From assembly GCA_905372265.1 (NCBI GenBank), contig CAJPOL010000031.1, positions 1 through 17,609 on the forward strand: 17,609 nucleotides of DNA, in the 5' to 3' direction. The notes beneath the pieces are model-generated. The model was not told the origin of the DNA. It worked only from the letters and a program-made list of their open reading frames with translations, and did not search any database. This document shows positions 7,202-14,520 of this stretch, one piece after another. The position numbers and the translations under genes are program-made. This stretch comes from an uncultured Treponema sp. (GTDB lineage Bacteria > Spirochaetota > Spirochaetia > Treponematales > Treponemataceae). Each line of letters begins with the position of its first letter. Within the stretch, counting starts at the first letter, position 1.

Positions 7202-7925
7202 TACCGTCAGTATGGATGACAGGAAAACACTCGTTGCGCACGCCGCTATTGATACGCTAATAGCAGAAGGCGCCATTCATTCAGGCATGAAAATCGGACT
7301 GGGTACCGGCTCGACTGCATTACCGGCAGTTAAGCGCTTGGCTGAATATATAGCAAAAGGAACGTTAAAGGATATTGCTGCCGTACCGACCAGTTTTCAA
7401 ACATCGATTGCCTGTGAAGAATTTAATATCCCGATTTTTTCGCTCAGCTCAGGAAGGATTAACGGCAGCTTGGAACTGACCATCGACGGAGCAGACGAAA
7501 TCGACGCCAAAAAAAATTTAACGAAAGGCGGCGGAGCAGCTCTGCTCCGCGAAAAAATTATCGCTTACAATAGCGACCGTTTTATCGTTATTGCCGACGA
7601 GACAAAGTGCGTTAAAACGTTGGGGATTTCTTTTCCGCTCCCGATCGAAATAGCTCCTGAAGCACGGCTGAGTATTATGAAAAGACTTGAAATCTACGGA
7701 GTTTCGATGATTCTCAGAGACGGAGTCCGGAAAAAAGGCCCGGTCATCACCGATAACGGAAATTTCATTCTTGATATTACATGGCCGGCGCATACAAAGA
7801 TCAATCCGGTCAAGCTGGAAAGCGAATTGAATGCAATTCCCGGCGTTATCGAAAACGGTTTTTTTACCCAAAAAAAACCGCGTATATTTTTAAGTACCGA
7901 ATCAGGCTCTGTCACGGAACTGTAG
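7194..7925 (+). CDS. rpiA: Ribose-5-phosphate isomerase A
   Basis: Interconverts ribose 5-phosphate and ribulose 5-phosphate in the non-oxidative pentose phosphate pathway. The ATG at 7194 is chosen because GGAGGAG lies at 7184-7190 and the family N-terminus starts here; the longer frame back to 7053 lies inside aroDE in another frame. The product has 243 residues, slightly above the usual 220-230. Conserved pieces are GLGTGST (35-41), VPTSFQT, DGADE (98-102) and KGGGAALLREK (111-121). Asp98, Asp101, Lys111 and Glu120 keep the exact spacing of the E. coli active-site set Asp81, Asp84, Lys94 and Glu103. The gene overlaps aroDE by 8 nt. Pentose phosphates feed erythrose 4-phosphate, a shikimate pathway precursor, so the coupling makes metabolic sense, though this is inference. 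Confidence 0.95.
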   Translation: MNNTVSMDDRKTLVAHAAIDTLIAEGAIHSGMKIGLGTGSTALPAVKRLAEYIAKGTLKDIAAVPTSFQTSIACEEFNIPIFSLSSGRINGSLELTIDGADEIDAKKNLTKGGGAALLREKIIAYNSDRFIVIADETKCVKTLGISFPLPIEIAPEARLSIMKRLEIYGVSMILRDGVRKKGPVITDNGNFILDITWPAHTKINPVKLESELNAIPGVIENGFFTQKKPRIFLSTESGSVTEL

Positions 7926-7984
7926 AATCATGTATAAAAACTTTCGGTATCGCCCTATAGTCCTTTTTTGATATTACGTATATA

Positions 7985-9709
7985 ATGAATACTATGAATG
8001 CTCGATTTTCAACTTTTGATAAATTAGTTGATACGCTTTCTACCGAAGAAGCGCAAAATATGTTGTCTCATATTTCCGACCGCATGAAGCTGTCTATGGA
8101 AATGCAGCCCAATGAAAAGAAAGAACAGTCACTGTTAGATATTGAGGAAGAGCCCGGAAGTCTCCGTATAGAAAATGAATCTTTTTTTATGAAGCTGCGA
8201 TTGCGTCTGAGGGCTTTTTTTAAATCGCTGTCTATCGACACCGTATACGAGAGCGAGCTCTTGCGCCGTATCGGAAAGTATTTGCACCGTAATTACCGCC
8301 AGTACATCAATATCAAGACTAATCTGTTCACTAACGATTTTTATGAACTTCTGCGCACTTTACGGAAAACGCAGTCATTCTTTATCTCCCTGCTTGCTGC
8401 GTATGACGGCGATAAGGGCGACTTCTATTTACTCATAAGTTCATTTGCGATCCCTGAGCTTTACTCAAAATTGATGCATACAACCGACCCTTTCAGCGCA
8501 GTTCCCAATGCCGAGCCGTCAGCTGCAACGCCGCTGCGATCCGAGTTTCTTAAAGAACTTGAAGAAACGTTTGAACTTATAACCGGCGCCGAAAAGACCG
8601 GCATGTATAAATGCGCCCAAGCCATAGAATGGATTCGCCATTTTTGCAATCTGCCGCTTGATAAAGCTATATCGCGCTTTACCGTTAACTCGATTGTGGA
8701 TGCAACGTGTCCCATTCAGCTTATCAGCACGGAAATGGCAGCGCTTGCTTCAGTCGTAAACGCTGCAAAGCCTATTCCCGATACGGTGCTGCAAAGCCTT
8801 TTCTTACTGTCAAAACAAGACCGGTTCGATGATAAATCGCTCAACCTCGGGAAAGAATCGACCGAATTTATCTCACAGGCCTCTCATGCATTGGAAGCCA
8901 TTAAATACTTTACGGTTAATATTCCTATGAAAGCGATTGCACGGTATGCCGGTAACTCGGTCAGATGGGAGCCGAAACCGATTGAACGGGGCGAAGATTG
9001 GTTCCTGCTCTTTAAAAATGCATGGAAGAAACGCTTTAATGAGCAGTGGCACCAGTGGATAACCGAAAAAAAACGCAACACACTGTATGAGCAGATGCTT
9101 CAATTACTCAATGTAACAGCATTGCCGAATATGCCGTACCGTCCGTGGGAAGACGCATGGCTTGTTCTCAGATTAAAACGTGAATTAGCTTTCACCTTTT
9201 TATCTACATTCTTTTCAAACCTCTATACCGAAACGGTACAGCCGCTGTTAAAAATCCTTTTAATGGAAGGAAATTTTTACCGACGCGAAAATCTTACGGA
9301 ATATACCAATGTCTTTACGCTGCTGGATAAACAGCAAAATAATATTGATGCTTTTATGTCTAAAATTTCTCCGGAGGGAGATATCGGTAATGCTTTTATG
9401 CAATTAAAAATAACGTCCGGAGCAGATATCAAGGCAAAGAGCAGTTTTGAAAACCTGATGAAGAAAATAGAAACGGAGGCAAAACAGATTCTTACCGCTT
9501 CGCAGAGTGCAATAAGAACGTTGACGCTGCTGCTGAACGGTTTTATAGAAGGAAACAAAAGCGACATATACGCCCCGCTTATAAACTGGGGAAACATTCA
9601 GGGAAGCAATAATGCGGAATTTAGGCGGCAGGTTGGGGACGTAAAAAAAATGCTGCAAAAAACGGATATGATCCTAACGGATGCGGAAAATCTCGTAAGC
9701 GATGATTAG
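7985..9709 (+). CDS. Spirochaetal protein of unknown function (DUF5312-like)
   Basis: A 574-residue, mostly helical, soluble protein with no signal peptide and no convincing membrane segment. It resembles the DUF5312 family described from spirochaetes; I recall the family by style and context and cannot verify it here. Features are a charged N-terminus (about 1-60), basic helical stretches (KLRLRLRAFFKSL, near residue 75), a W-rich middle (NEQWHQWITEKKRN, near 360) and a helical C-terminus. No catalytic motif was found. No Shine-Dalgarno sequence precedes the ATG at 7985; a second in-frame ATG at 7994 is possible. It sits 99 bp upstream of cheR on the same strand. That suggests, without proving, a link to motility or chemotaxis, but a strong promoter between them means they need not be co-transcribed. 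Confidence 0.8.
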   Translation: MNTMNARFSTFDKLVDTLSTEEAQNMLSHISDRMKLSMEMQPNEKKEQSLLDIEEEPGSLRIENESFFMKLRLRLRAFFKSLSIDTVYESELLRRIGKYLHRNYRQYINIKTNLFTNDFYELLRTLRKTQSFFISLLAAYDGDKGDFYLLISSFAIPELYSKLMHTTDPFSAVPNAEPSAATPLRSEFLKELEETFELITGAEKTGMYKCAQAIEWIRHFCNLPLDKAISRFTVNSIVDATCPIQLISTEMAALASVVNAAKPIPDTVLQSLFLLSKQDRFDDKSLNLGKESTEFISQASHALEAIKYFTVNIPMKAIARYAGNSVRWEPKPIERGEDWFLLFKNAWKKRFNEQWHQWITEKKRNTLYEQMLQLLNVTALPNMPYRPWEDAWLVLRLKRELAFTFLSTFFSNLYTETVQPLLKILLMEGNFYRRENLTEYTNVFTLLDKQQNNIDAFMSKISPEGDIGNAFMQLKITSGADIKAKSSFENLMKKIETEAKQILTASQSAIRTLTLLLNGFIEGNKSDIYAPLINWGNIQGSNNAEFRRQVGDVKKMLQKTDMILTDAENLVSDD

Positions 9710-9761
9710 CGGAACAAGCAATGATCCCGTCTTGCAGTATTTTAATCAAGAAAAAGATAGC

Positions 9762-9791
9762 TTGACAAAGGTATAAGCCACCCGATACACT
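9762..9791 (+). promoter_or_regulatory. Sigma-70-type promoter before cheR
   Basis: A perfect -35 hexamer TTGACA (9762-9767) is followed by 18 bases and TACACT (9786-9791); a 16-base spacing to GATACA is also possible. It lies immediately before the strong Shine-Dalgarno sequence of cheR (AGGGAGGAGG, 9792-9801). If the -10 is right, the transcript would start inside or just before that sequence. The element is the best promoter match in the window. Confidence 0.65.
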
Positions 9792-9808
9792 AGGGAGGAG
9801 GAAGATAT

Positions 9809-10627
9809 ATGGCAGAATTTCTCAGTGATAAAAATTTTGATCTTTTTAAGACATTGATATATAATGAAAGCGGTATTACTTTTTCGGTAACCAACCGCTC
9901 TATTTTAGAAAGCAGATTAAAAGATCGTCTGCGCGAAACTAAGATGGAAAATGTGGACGACTACTATAAGGTGCTGACGTCCAATAAAGAAGAATTAAAA
10001 ATAATGTTGGATTCAGTAACAACTAATTTAACGCGGTTTTTTAGAAATCAGCCTCATTTTGATGCTTTGAGTAACTATGTTATTCCTGAAATGGTAAAAA
10101 TCAAACAAGCAGAAGGGAAAAAGCAAATCCGTATTTGGAGTGCAGGCTGTTCAACCGGTGAAGAACCGTATACCATAGCAATGGTGATGAAGCGATACCT
10201 GCCTGCCGGTTTTACCGCAGACATTCTTGCATCCGACATATCGTTTAAATCACTGGTTGTCGGTAAGCAAGGCTTTTACCCTGAAAGCCGCATAACAGGC
10301 ATCCCTGACGACTACCTTGCTCAATATATGACAAAACAAGGGAACGGCTATCAAGTGAATCCCGACATCATGCAGATGATTAAGTTTGATTATCACAACT
10401 TAAAACATGATGCGAGCAGAAACAATATTGATATTCTCTTTTGCAGAAATGTAATTATTTATTTTGACGAACCTGCCCAACAAGCAGTCATCAATCGATT
10501 CTGGGATGCTATGTCGCCTCATTCATTCCTCTTTATCGGGCATTCTGAGTCCTTATTCGGTATGGATACAAAATTTGAATTTTTAAAAACGGAATGGGCA
10601 TGTTTATATCAGAAAAACATTAAGTAA
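9809..10627 (+). CDS. cheR: Chemotaxis protein methyltransferase CheR
   Basis: Cytoplasmic enzyme that transfers methyl groups from S-adenosylmethionine to glutamates of chemoreceptors. The N-terminal helical domain (about 1-85) includes VTTNLTRFFRN, the substrate-proximal motif. The SAM-binding domain starts with IRIWSAGCSTGEEPYTIAM (W110-G117) and has ILFCRNVIIYFD near residue 214. The length of 272 residues is normal, with no TPR tail. ATG at 9809 follows a very strong Shine-Dalgarno sequence, AGGGAGGAGG, with 7-base spacing. A sigma-70 promoter lies directly upstream and cheB 91 bp downstream, as in other treponemes. The receptor at the left edge would be one substrate. Confidence 0.96.
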   Translation: MAEFLSDKNFDLFKTLIYNESGITFSVTNRSILESRLKDRLRETKMENVDDYYKVLTSNKEELKIMLDSVTTNLTRFFRNQPHFDALSNYVIPEMVKIKQAEGKKQIRIWSAGCSTGEEPYTIAMVMKRYLPAGFTADILASDISFKSLVVGKQGFYPESRITGIPDDYLAQYMTKQGNGYQVNPDIMQMIKFDYHNLKHDASRNNIDILFCRNVIIYFDEPAQQAVINRFWDAMSPHSFLFIGHSESLFGMDTKFEFLKTEWACLYQKNIK

Positions 10628-10674
10628 TAGAAGCGCTTGCTCGTTGCAGGGAGAGAAGATCGGTCTTTTTAGAA

Positions 10675-10697
10675 ATTTCAGTGATATTCACTGAAAT
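10675..10697 (+). promoter_or_regulatory. Perfect 10-bp inverted repeat between cheR and cheB
   Basis: ATTTCAGTGA (10675-10684) and TCACTGAAAT (10688-10697) are exact inverted copies around a 3-base centre. The repeat ends 2 bases before the cheB Shine-Dalgarno sequence GGGAGG (10700-10705). No T run follows, so it is not a classic terminator. It may be an operator for a dimeric regulator, or an RNA hairpin that separates cheR and cheB messages or affects cheB translation. Confidence 0.6.
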
Positions 10698-10718
10698 GCG
10701 GGAGGTTTATATAACATT

Positions 10719-11873
10719 ATGGAAGATATTAAAGTTTTAATTGTCGATGATTCGGCTCTGATGCGCAGCTTGATCGGTAAAATTGTTGACAGTACGGAAG
10801 GGTTAACTGTGGCAGAGAAAGCGATGAACGGGCGGTTCGCTTTGCAGAAATTGGAGCGTGTCAAGCCTGATATTATCGTGCTTGATCTTGAAATGCCTGA
10901 AATGAACGGCATTGAATTCCTACGCGAACGGAAAAAACTGAATATTGATATTCCGGTTATTGTGCTTTCCAGTATTGCAAAAGAAGGCGCCCGAATCACC
11001 ATGGAATGTTTGGAACTCGGCGCGAGCGATTTTGTAACCAAACCCTCCGGCTCGGAATCGGCGAACCTTGCTTCTGTTGCCCATCGATTAATTGAATTTT
11101 TACAGGCCTATGGGCGGCAGTATCAAATGAAAAAAATTGCCGGTTCTACGACAAAAACGTCGTCGAATTTAACGCAACATTATTCTTCTCCCATAGGACG
11201 ACCCACTGCTTCCGCTTCCACTTCGTCGCCGGCTGTTGCAGCAGCTCCGGCGGCACAGACCGGCGGCAAACCGGTGCAAATGCGGCAGCCCGGCAAAATT
11301 GAAATCATCGCAATCGGTATTTCAACCGGCGGGCCGAATGCATTACGTGAAGTATTTGCAGATTTATCGCCGGATTTGCCACAGCCCATTGTTGTCGTGC
11401 AGCACATGCCGCCGGGATTTACCTATGAGTTTGCCAATAGCTTGAATAAAATATGCCCTCTTGAGGTTAAAGAAGCACAAGAAGGCGATCTGGTGAAACC
11501 GGGCAGAATCCTTATTGCCCAAGGAGGGAAACACCTGCTTGTAGAAAAAAAGCCGCTCGGTATTATTGCACATATTTCCGATGCACCTCCGCAGAGCGGC
11601 CACCGTCCCAGTGCAGATGTGTTGTTTGCTTCCGTTGCAGAGCAGTTCCAAAACCGTGCGCTCGGAATCATCATGACCGGTATGGGCAAAGACGGTGCAG
11701 CGAGTCTTACCCGTATGTATCAGGAAGGTTCCCGTACTATCGGGCAAGATGAGGCTTCTGCAATCGTATACGGTATGCCCCGCGTTGCTTATGAAATGGG
11801 CGGCGTTATGGAACAAGTATCTCTAAACAATATGGCTTCGGTGATCAACCGGTACGCTAAGGAATTCCGCTAA
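10719..11873 (+). CDS. cheB: Protein-glutamate methylesterase/deamidase CheB
   Basis: Cytoplasmic response regulator-enzyme that demethylates and deamidates chemoreceptors, opposing CheR. Residues 1-120 form the receiver (Asp10, Asp11, phosphoacceptor Asp56 in VLDLEMPEMNG, and the VTKPSG lysine near 110). A Ser/Thr/Ala/Pro-rich linker runs from about 140 to 190 and is longer than in enteric CheB, accounting for the 384 residues (usual about 350). The methylesterase domain shows the triad Ser202 (GISTGGPNAL), His229 (VVQHMPPGFT) and Asp325 (GMGKDGA). ATG at 10719 follows GGGAGG (10700-10705) at a longer than usual distance, about 13 bases. The product pairs functionally with CheR, and the CheA homologue that would phosphorylate it is not in this window. 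Confidence 0.96.
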   Translation: MEDIKVLIVDDSALMRSLIGKIVDSTEGLTVAEKAMNGRFALQKLERVKPDIIVLDLEMPEMNGIEFLRERKKLNIDIPVIVLSSIAKEGARITMECLELGASDFVTKPSGSESANLASVAHRLIEFLQAYGRQYQMKKIAGSTTKTSSNLTQHYSSPIGRPTASASTSSPAVAAAPAAQTGGKPVQMRQPGKIEIIAIGISTGGPNALREVFADLSPDLPQPIVVVQHMPPGFTYEFANSLNKICPLEVKEAQEGDLVKPGRILIAQGGKHLLVEKKPLGIIAHISDAPPQSGHRPSADVLFASVAEQFQNRALGIIMTGMGKDGAASLTRMYQEGSRTIGQDEASAIVYGMPRVAYEMGGVMEQVSLNNMASVINRYAKEFR

Positions 11874-11910
11874 AGAGCGCTATTCGGCAGCTTTCAAAAT
11901 TCCGGTTAGG

Positions 11911-11951
11911 CAAAGCATTGTGAAAATGTACTTTTTCAGGATTATGCTTTG
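11911..11951 (+). terminator. Imperfect long hairpin after cheB
   Basis: CAAAGCAT (11911-11918) pairs with ATGCTTTG (11944-11951), and inside it TGAAAA (11921-11926) can pair with TTTTCA (11933-11938), with small mismatched loops. It lies about 40 bases after the cheB stop. Neither strand has a proper T run next to it (AAAAAACC follows on the plus strand), so a role in mRNA end protection or weak termination is only a guess. Confidence 0.35.
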
Positions 11952-11975
11952 CAAAAAACCGTTTAAAAATATCCA

Positions 11976-12014
11976 AAAAGCCTTTGATGTCATATATATG
12001 ATTTGGAGGCTTTT
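11976..12014 (+). promoter_or_regulatory. Hairpin overlapping the lipoprotein Shine-Dalgarno sequence
   Basis: AAAAGCCT (11976-11983) is the exact inverse of AGGCTTTT (12007-12014), and the interval contains a 12-base perfect palindrome TCATATATATGA (11990-12001). The right arm overlaps the Shine-Dalgarno sequence GGAGG (12005-12009) of the gene starting at 12017. Two readings are possible: a translational switch hiding the ribosome site, or a terminator of cheB (stem followed by TTTTG), with the lipoprotein message starting nearby. The inner palindrome could also be a protein-binding site. Confidence 0.5.
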
Positions 12015-12016
12015 GT

Positions 12017-13072
12017 ATGCGAAAATATATCTCTTTTGTTATGATGGCTCTGTGCATATTATCCGGCGCCGGATGCGCCGGTTTTTCGCAGCAGCCTGTG
12101 TTTACCGATATTGCAGGGAACGAAGCGCAGCCTGTTAAATTGGTAGAGCAAACGCTTACCGGACAAAATATGATACACCTCAGATTTAGCGGTACAGCGG
12201 AGCTGACCGCGGCTGATGTGTTTTTGCCGGATCGGGAGCATCAGATTGCATGCAGCATTGCAAAAATCGATGCGGAGAAAGATGAGGACTGTCTTGCCAC
12301 AGTTAAGGGAAATACATACACGGAGTTTGCAGTGAGCCCGTCCGAAGCTATCAATGCGGGAGAAACATTTATGGTGCGGGGCTCGGTATCCGATTGTCAA
12401 CACAGCGTGCTTGATTTTGTGCTCCCTTTTAAGGGACTGAATGCACATCCGGCGCGTCTGCGTATCACGGAGCTTCGTCCGTTTTATAGCAGTAAGCCGA
12501 AAAGCGAATTTATCGAATTTGTAGTAACAGAGGCCGGTAATTTAGCGGGGCTTGTTCTCATGAATGTCGGCGATAAAAAAAATCCGCATTATACTTTTCC
12601 TTCCGCTGAAGTTTCAAAAGGTGAGGTTATCGTATATCATTGGCGTTCGATTGAAGAAAATATTTGTGATGAGTTAAGCGCAAAAATCGTCTCAGGCGGT
12701 ACGCAGGCATGTGCAGCAGCGCGCGATTTTTGGGGGCCGTATAAAAGCGTTCCTAAAAGGAGTGCAAATGCAGTTCTTTTAAAAGACAGTACATCGGACA
12801 TCATTCAGGATGCAGTCTTATATTGTACAAAAAAAGAATTTGAAAAGCGTAAGAAGACAGGCGCCGGATGGGATTCTGAGCTGTTGGAGCAAACGGCTGA
12901 GGCAGCCGTTGTAAACGGTGTATGGCAAGGCGGTCAAGAATTATCCGGTGCGGTAATTGCCGATATAACAGCCTCAAAATCACTTGCCCGCAGCGGAGCT
13001 GCCTCCGTCAATAATGCTGCAGCATGGAAAGTGAGAAGCGCCAAGAAAATAACGATGGGAAAAGCGTATTAG
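12017..13072 (+). CDS. Putative lipoprotein with lamin-tail-like C-terminal domain
   Basis: The N-terminus has a short basic start (MRKY), a hydrophobic core and a likely lipidation Cys20 (LSGAGC), a relaxed lipobox of the kind accepted in spirochaetes, so the product is probably membrane-anchored and exported. Residues about 30-140 are beta-rich and unrecognised (QTLTGQNMIHLRFSGTAELT). From about residue 148 the pattern ITELRPFYSSKPKSEFIEF, then LAGLVLMN and the tail SLARSGAASVNNAAAWKV, recalls a lamin tail domain, a beta-sandwich found in many exported bacterial proteins. This domain call is by pattern only. GGAGG at 12005-12009 gives a good ribosome site before ATG at 12017, but it lies in a hairpin. 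The gene converges with the mutY-like operon, 37 bp apart. Substrate or role unknown. Confidence 0.8.
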   Translation: MRKYISFVMMALCILSGAGCAGFSQQPVFTDIAGNEAQPVKLVEQTLTGQNMIHLRFSGTAELTAADVFLPDREHQIACSIAKIDAEKDEDCLATVKGNTYTEFAVSPSEAINAGETFMVRGSVSDCQHSVLDFVLPFKGLNAHPARLRITELRPFYSSKPKSEFIEFVVTEAGNLAGLVLMNVGDKKNPHYTFPSAEVSKGEVIVYHWRSIEENICDELSAKIVSGGTQACAAARDFWGPYKSVPKRSANAVLLKDSTSDIIQDAVLYCTKKEFEKRKKTGAGWDSELLEQTAEAAVVNGVWQGGQELSGAVIADITASKSLARSGAASVNNAAAWKVRSAKKITMGKAY

Positions 13073-13109
13073 CACACCTTTATCTTCCCTTGTTATCACT
13101 GCTCCCAAT

Positions 13110-13949
13110 CTACTCCTCTTTGTGAGGCAGAGTAGCAGGGGAGATACAATACGTTTCTTCTTTTTCTGCGACAAGGCCCTCTTTCAATAAAGCAGCAAGA
13201 GCCTTGTCAAACAGTTCTTTATCGGCGTGGGCGTTATCGTAGAGCTGTTCATAACTTTGTACCGTCTGAGCGGTAAGGCTGCGGACTAATGCGCCGCGCA
13301 CTTGCCGGACGGATCCTTCAAATTTAGACTGCTTAGTGTAATGCTTGCTTTTCCGGTTCGGATTTACCACTTTCTTTTTTAACTCGGCGCCGTAGTCCAT
13401 CAGTGCATAGTACCATAAACGCGGATTTTCCTTATAGAGGGCAGCCTCAATAACCGGAAAGATATCCCTATCGCTGATATCCGTTTTATCCTTAAAAAAG
13501 AAGAAAATGAAGACAGCACGGATATTGGTTTCAATAAATACATTCGGTCTATTGTAGGCAAAAGTTGAAATAGCAGCCGCTGTATATGGGCCGATTCCTG
13601 AAAGAGTTTGCAGTACGGCAGGATCCTCAGGAACTATACCTCCGTAATCCGCTACAATGGACTTAGCGCATTGATGCAAAAAATTGGCGCGGCGGTTGTA
13701 GCCTAATCCAACCCAGCATTCGAGTACTTGTACCAGAGGGGCAGCGGCCAAATCACCGGCCGTAGGGAATACTTCAAGCCAGCGGTTGTACTTTTCCGTA
13801 ACCCGTTCGGTTTGTGTTTGCTGAAGCATAAACTCCGAGACAAGGATTGCATACGGATCATCCGTTACCCGCCATGGAAAACTGCGGCCGTGTTCCTCGT
13901 AATAGCGTAATATGGTGGTTTGGAAATCGGTATATGTCGGGTTTTCCAT
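13110..13949 (-). CDS. MutY-like adenine DNA glycosylase lacking the iron-sulfur cluster
   Basis: HhH-GPD superfamily DNA glycosylase, most like the N-terminal domain of A/G-specific adenine glycosylase MutY, which removes adenine opposite 8-oxoguanine. Residues 32-47 (PYAILVSEFMLQQTQT) include Glu39, the MutY catalytic glutamate. The helix-hairpin-helix is LSGIGPYTAAAI (116-127). Where MutY has the catalytic aspartate (DGNV), this protein has ETNI (Glu140). The four-cysteine Fe-S loop is absent: cysteines occur only at 78, 94 and near the C-terminus, and the region instead reads NPNRKSKHYTKQSKFEG. The MutT-like C-terminal domain of full MutY is also missing, with a short helical tail to residue 279. 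It starts 13 bases after the cmk-like stop, with no clear Shine-Dalgarno sequence. Superfamily is certain; the base specificity is not. Confidence 0.85.
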   Translation of the reverse strand: MENPTYTDFQTTILRYYEEHGRSFPWRVTDDPYAILVSEFMLQQTQTERVTEKYNRWLEVFPTAGDLAAAPLVQVLECWVGLGYNRRANFLHQCAKSIVADYGGIVPEDPAVLQTLSGIGPYTAAAISTFAYNRPNVFIETNIRAVFIFFFFKDKTDISDRDIFPVIEAALYKENPRLWYYALMDYGAELKKKVVNPNRKSKHYTKQSKFEGSVRQVRGALVRSLTAQTVQSYEQLYDNAHADKELFDKALAALLKEGLVAEKEETYCISPATLPHKEE

Positions 13950-13962
13950 ACGGCTTTTTTAG

Positions 13963-14520
13963 TTAAGCGATGAGCGACCGCTTTACCAGCTCGTTCAGGA
14001 TGAGCGTTACGATTGCCTCAGGAGCGTACTGTTCCGTATCGATGCACATATCGGCAATGCTGCAATCGGTATTATCTATGTTATACAATACCTTATAGCG
14101 GCGGGTGTCATCATTGTCCCGCATTGCGGTAAAGGCTTTAATGCTTTCGAGCGCTCCTCCTTCCCGCTGTAAAATACGCCGCGCCCGCGCTTCAGCTGAA
14201 GCGTACAGATAGACTTTTAGGTCTGCTTCCTTGAGCATCCAAACGGCAAGGCGGGAGCCGAGTACGCAGGAATCCCGCTGCGCTTGTTCCACTTGCCGCG
14301 CGTCTATCAGCCGGTCATATTGAAAATCGGTTTTTGCCGCCTCAATGAGCTTTTTGAGCGGCATATCAAGCTCTTTTGCAAGGTTTCTAAAGGTATAATT
14401 GATGCAGCTGATTCCGAGAGACGCGGCAAGTAAGGTCGATACCGTCGTATTGCCGCAGCCTGAAAGCCCCGAAACGGCGATGCGCAGCGTTTTCCCCGGC
14501 TGAATAAGATACTTTTTCAT
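13963..14520 (-). CDS. Cytidylate kinase-like P-loop protein
   Basis: A 185-residue NMP-kinase fold protein, probably phosphorylating CMP or dCMP, as in the compact cytidylate kinases also found in archaea. The P-loop is GLSGCGNTT (18-26), with Asn24 in place of the Walker A lysine; archaeal-type cytidylate kinases also lack this lysine, often having Thr there. After it come FRNLAKELDMPLKKL, the CMP-region motif YDRLIDARQ, and the DSCVLGSRLAVWML segment, then a lid (SAEARARRILQREGG). It overlaps yicC by 4 nt (ATGA) upstream and is followed by the mutY-like gene 13 bp later. In many bacteria yicC is followed by guanylate kinase (gmk); here this kinase takes that place. Annotation of the exact substrate is inference. 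Confidence 0.85.
   Translation of the reverse strand: MKKYLIQPGKTLRIAVSGLSGCGNTTVSTLLAASLGISCINYTFRNLAKELDMPLKKLIEAAKTDFQYDRLIDARQVEQAQRDSCVLGSRLAVWMLKEADLKVYLYASAEARARRILQREGGALESIKAFTAMRDNDDTRRYKVLYNIDNTDCSIADMCIDTEQYAPEAIVTLILNELVKRSLIA

Noticed and set aside
7968..7986. TTGATA and TATAAT as promoter of the DUF5312-like gene
   Set aside because: The spacing is only about 7 bases and the TATAAT overlaps the start codon, so it cannot be a normal promoter pair.
11364..11816. 150-codon minus-strand frame opposite cheB
   Set aside because: A shadow of cheB; no ribosome site or recognisable motif.
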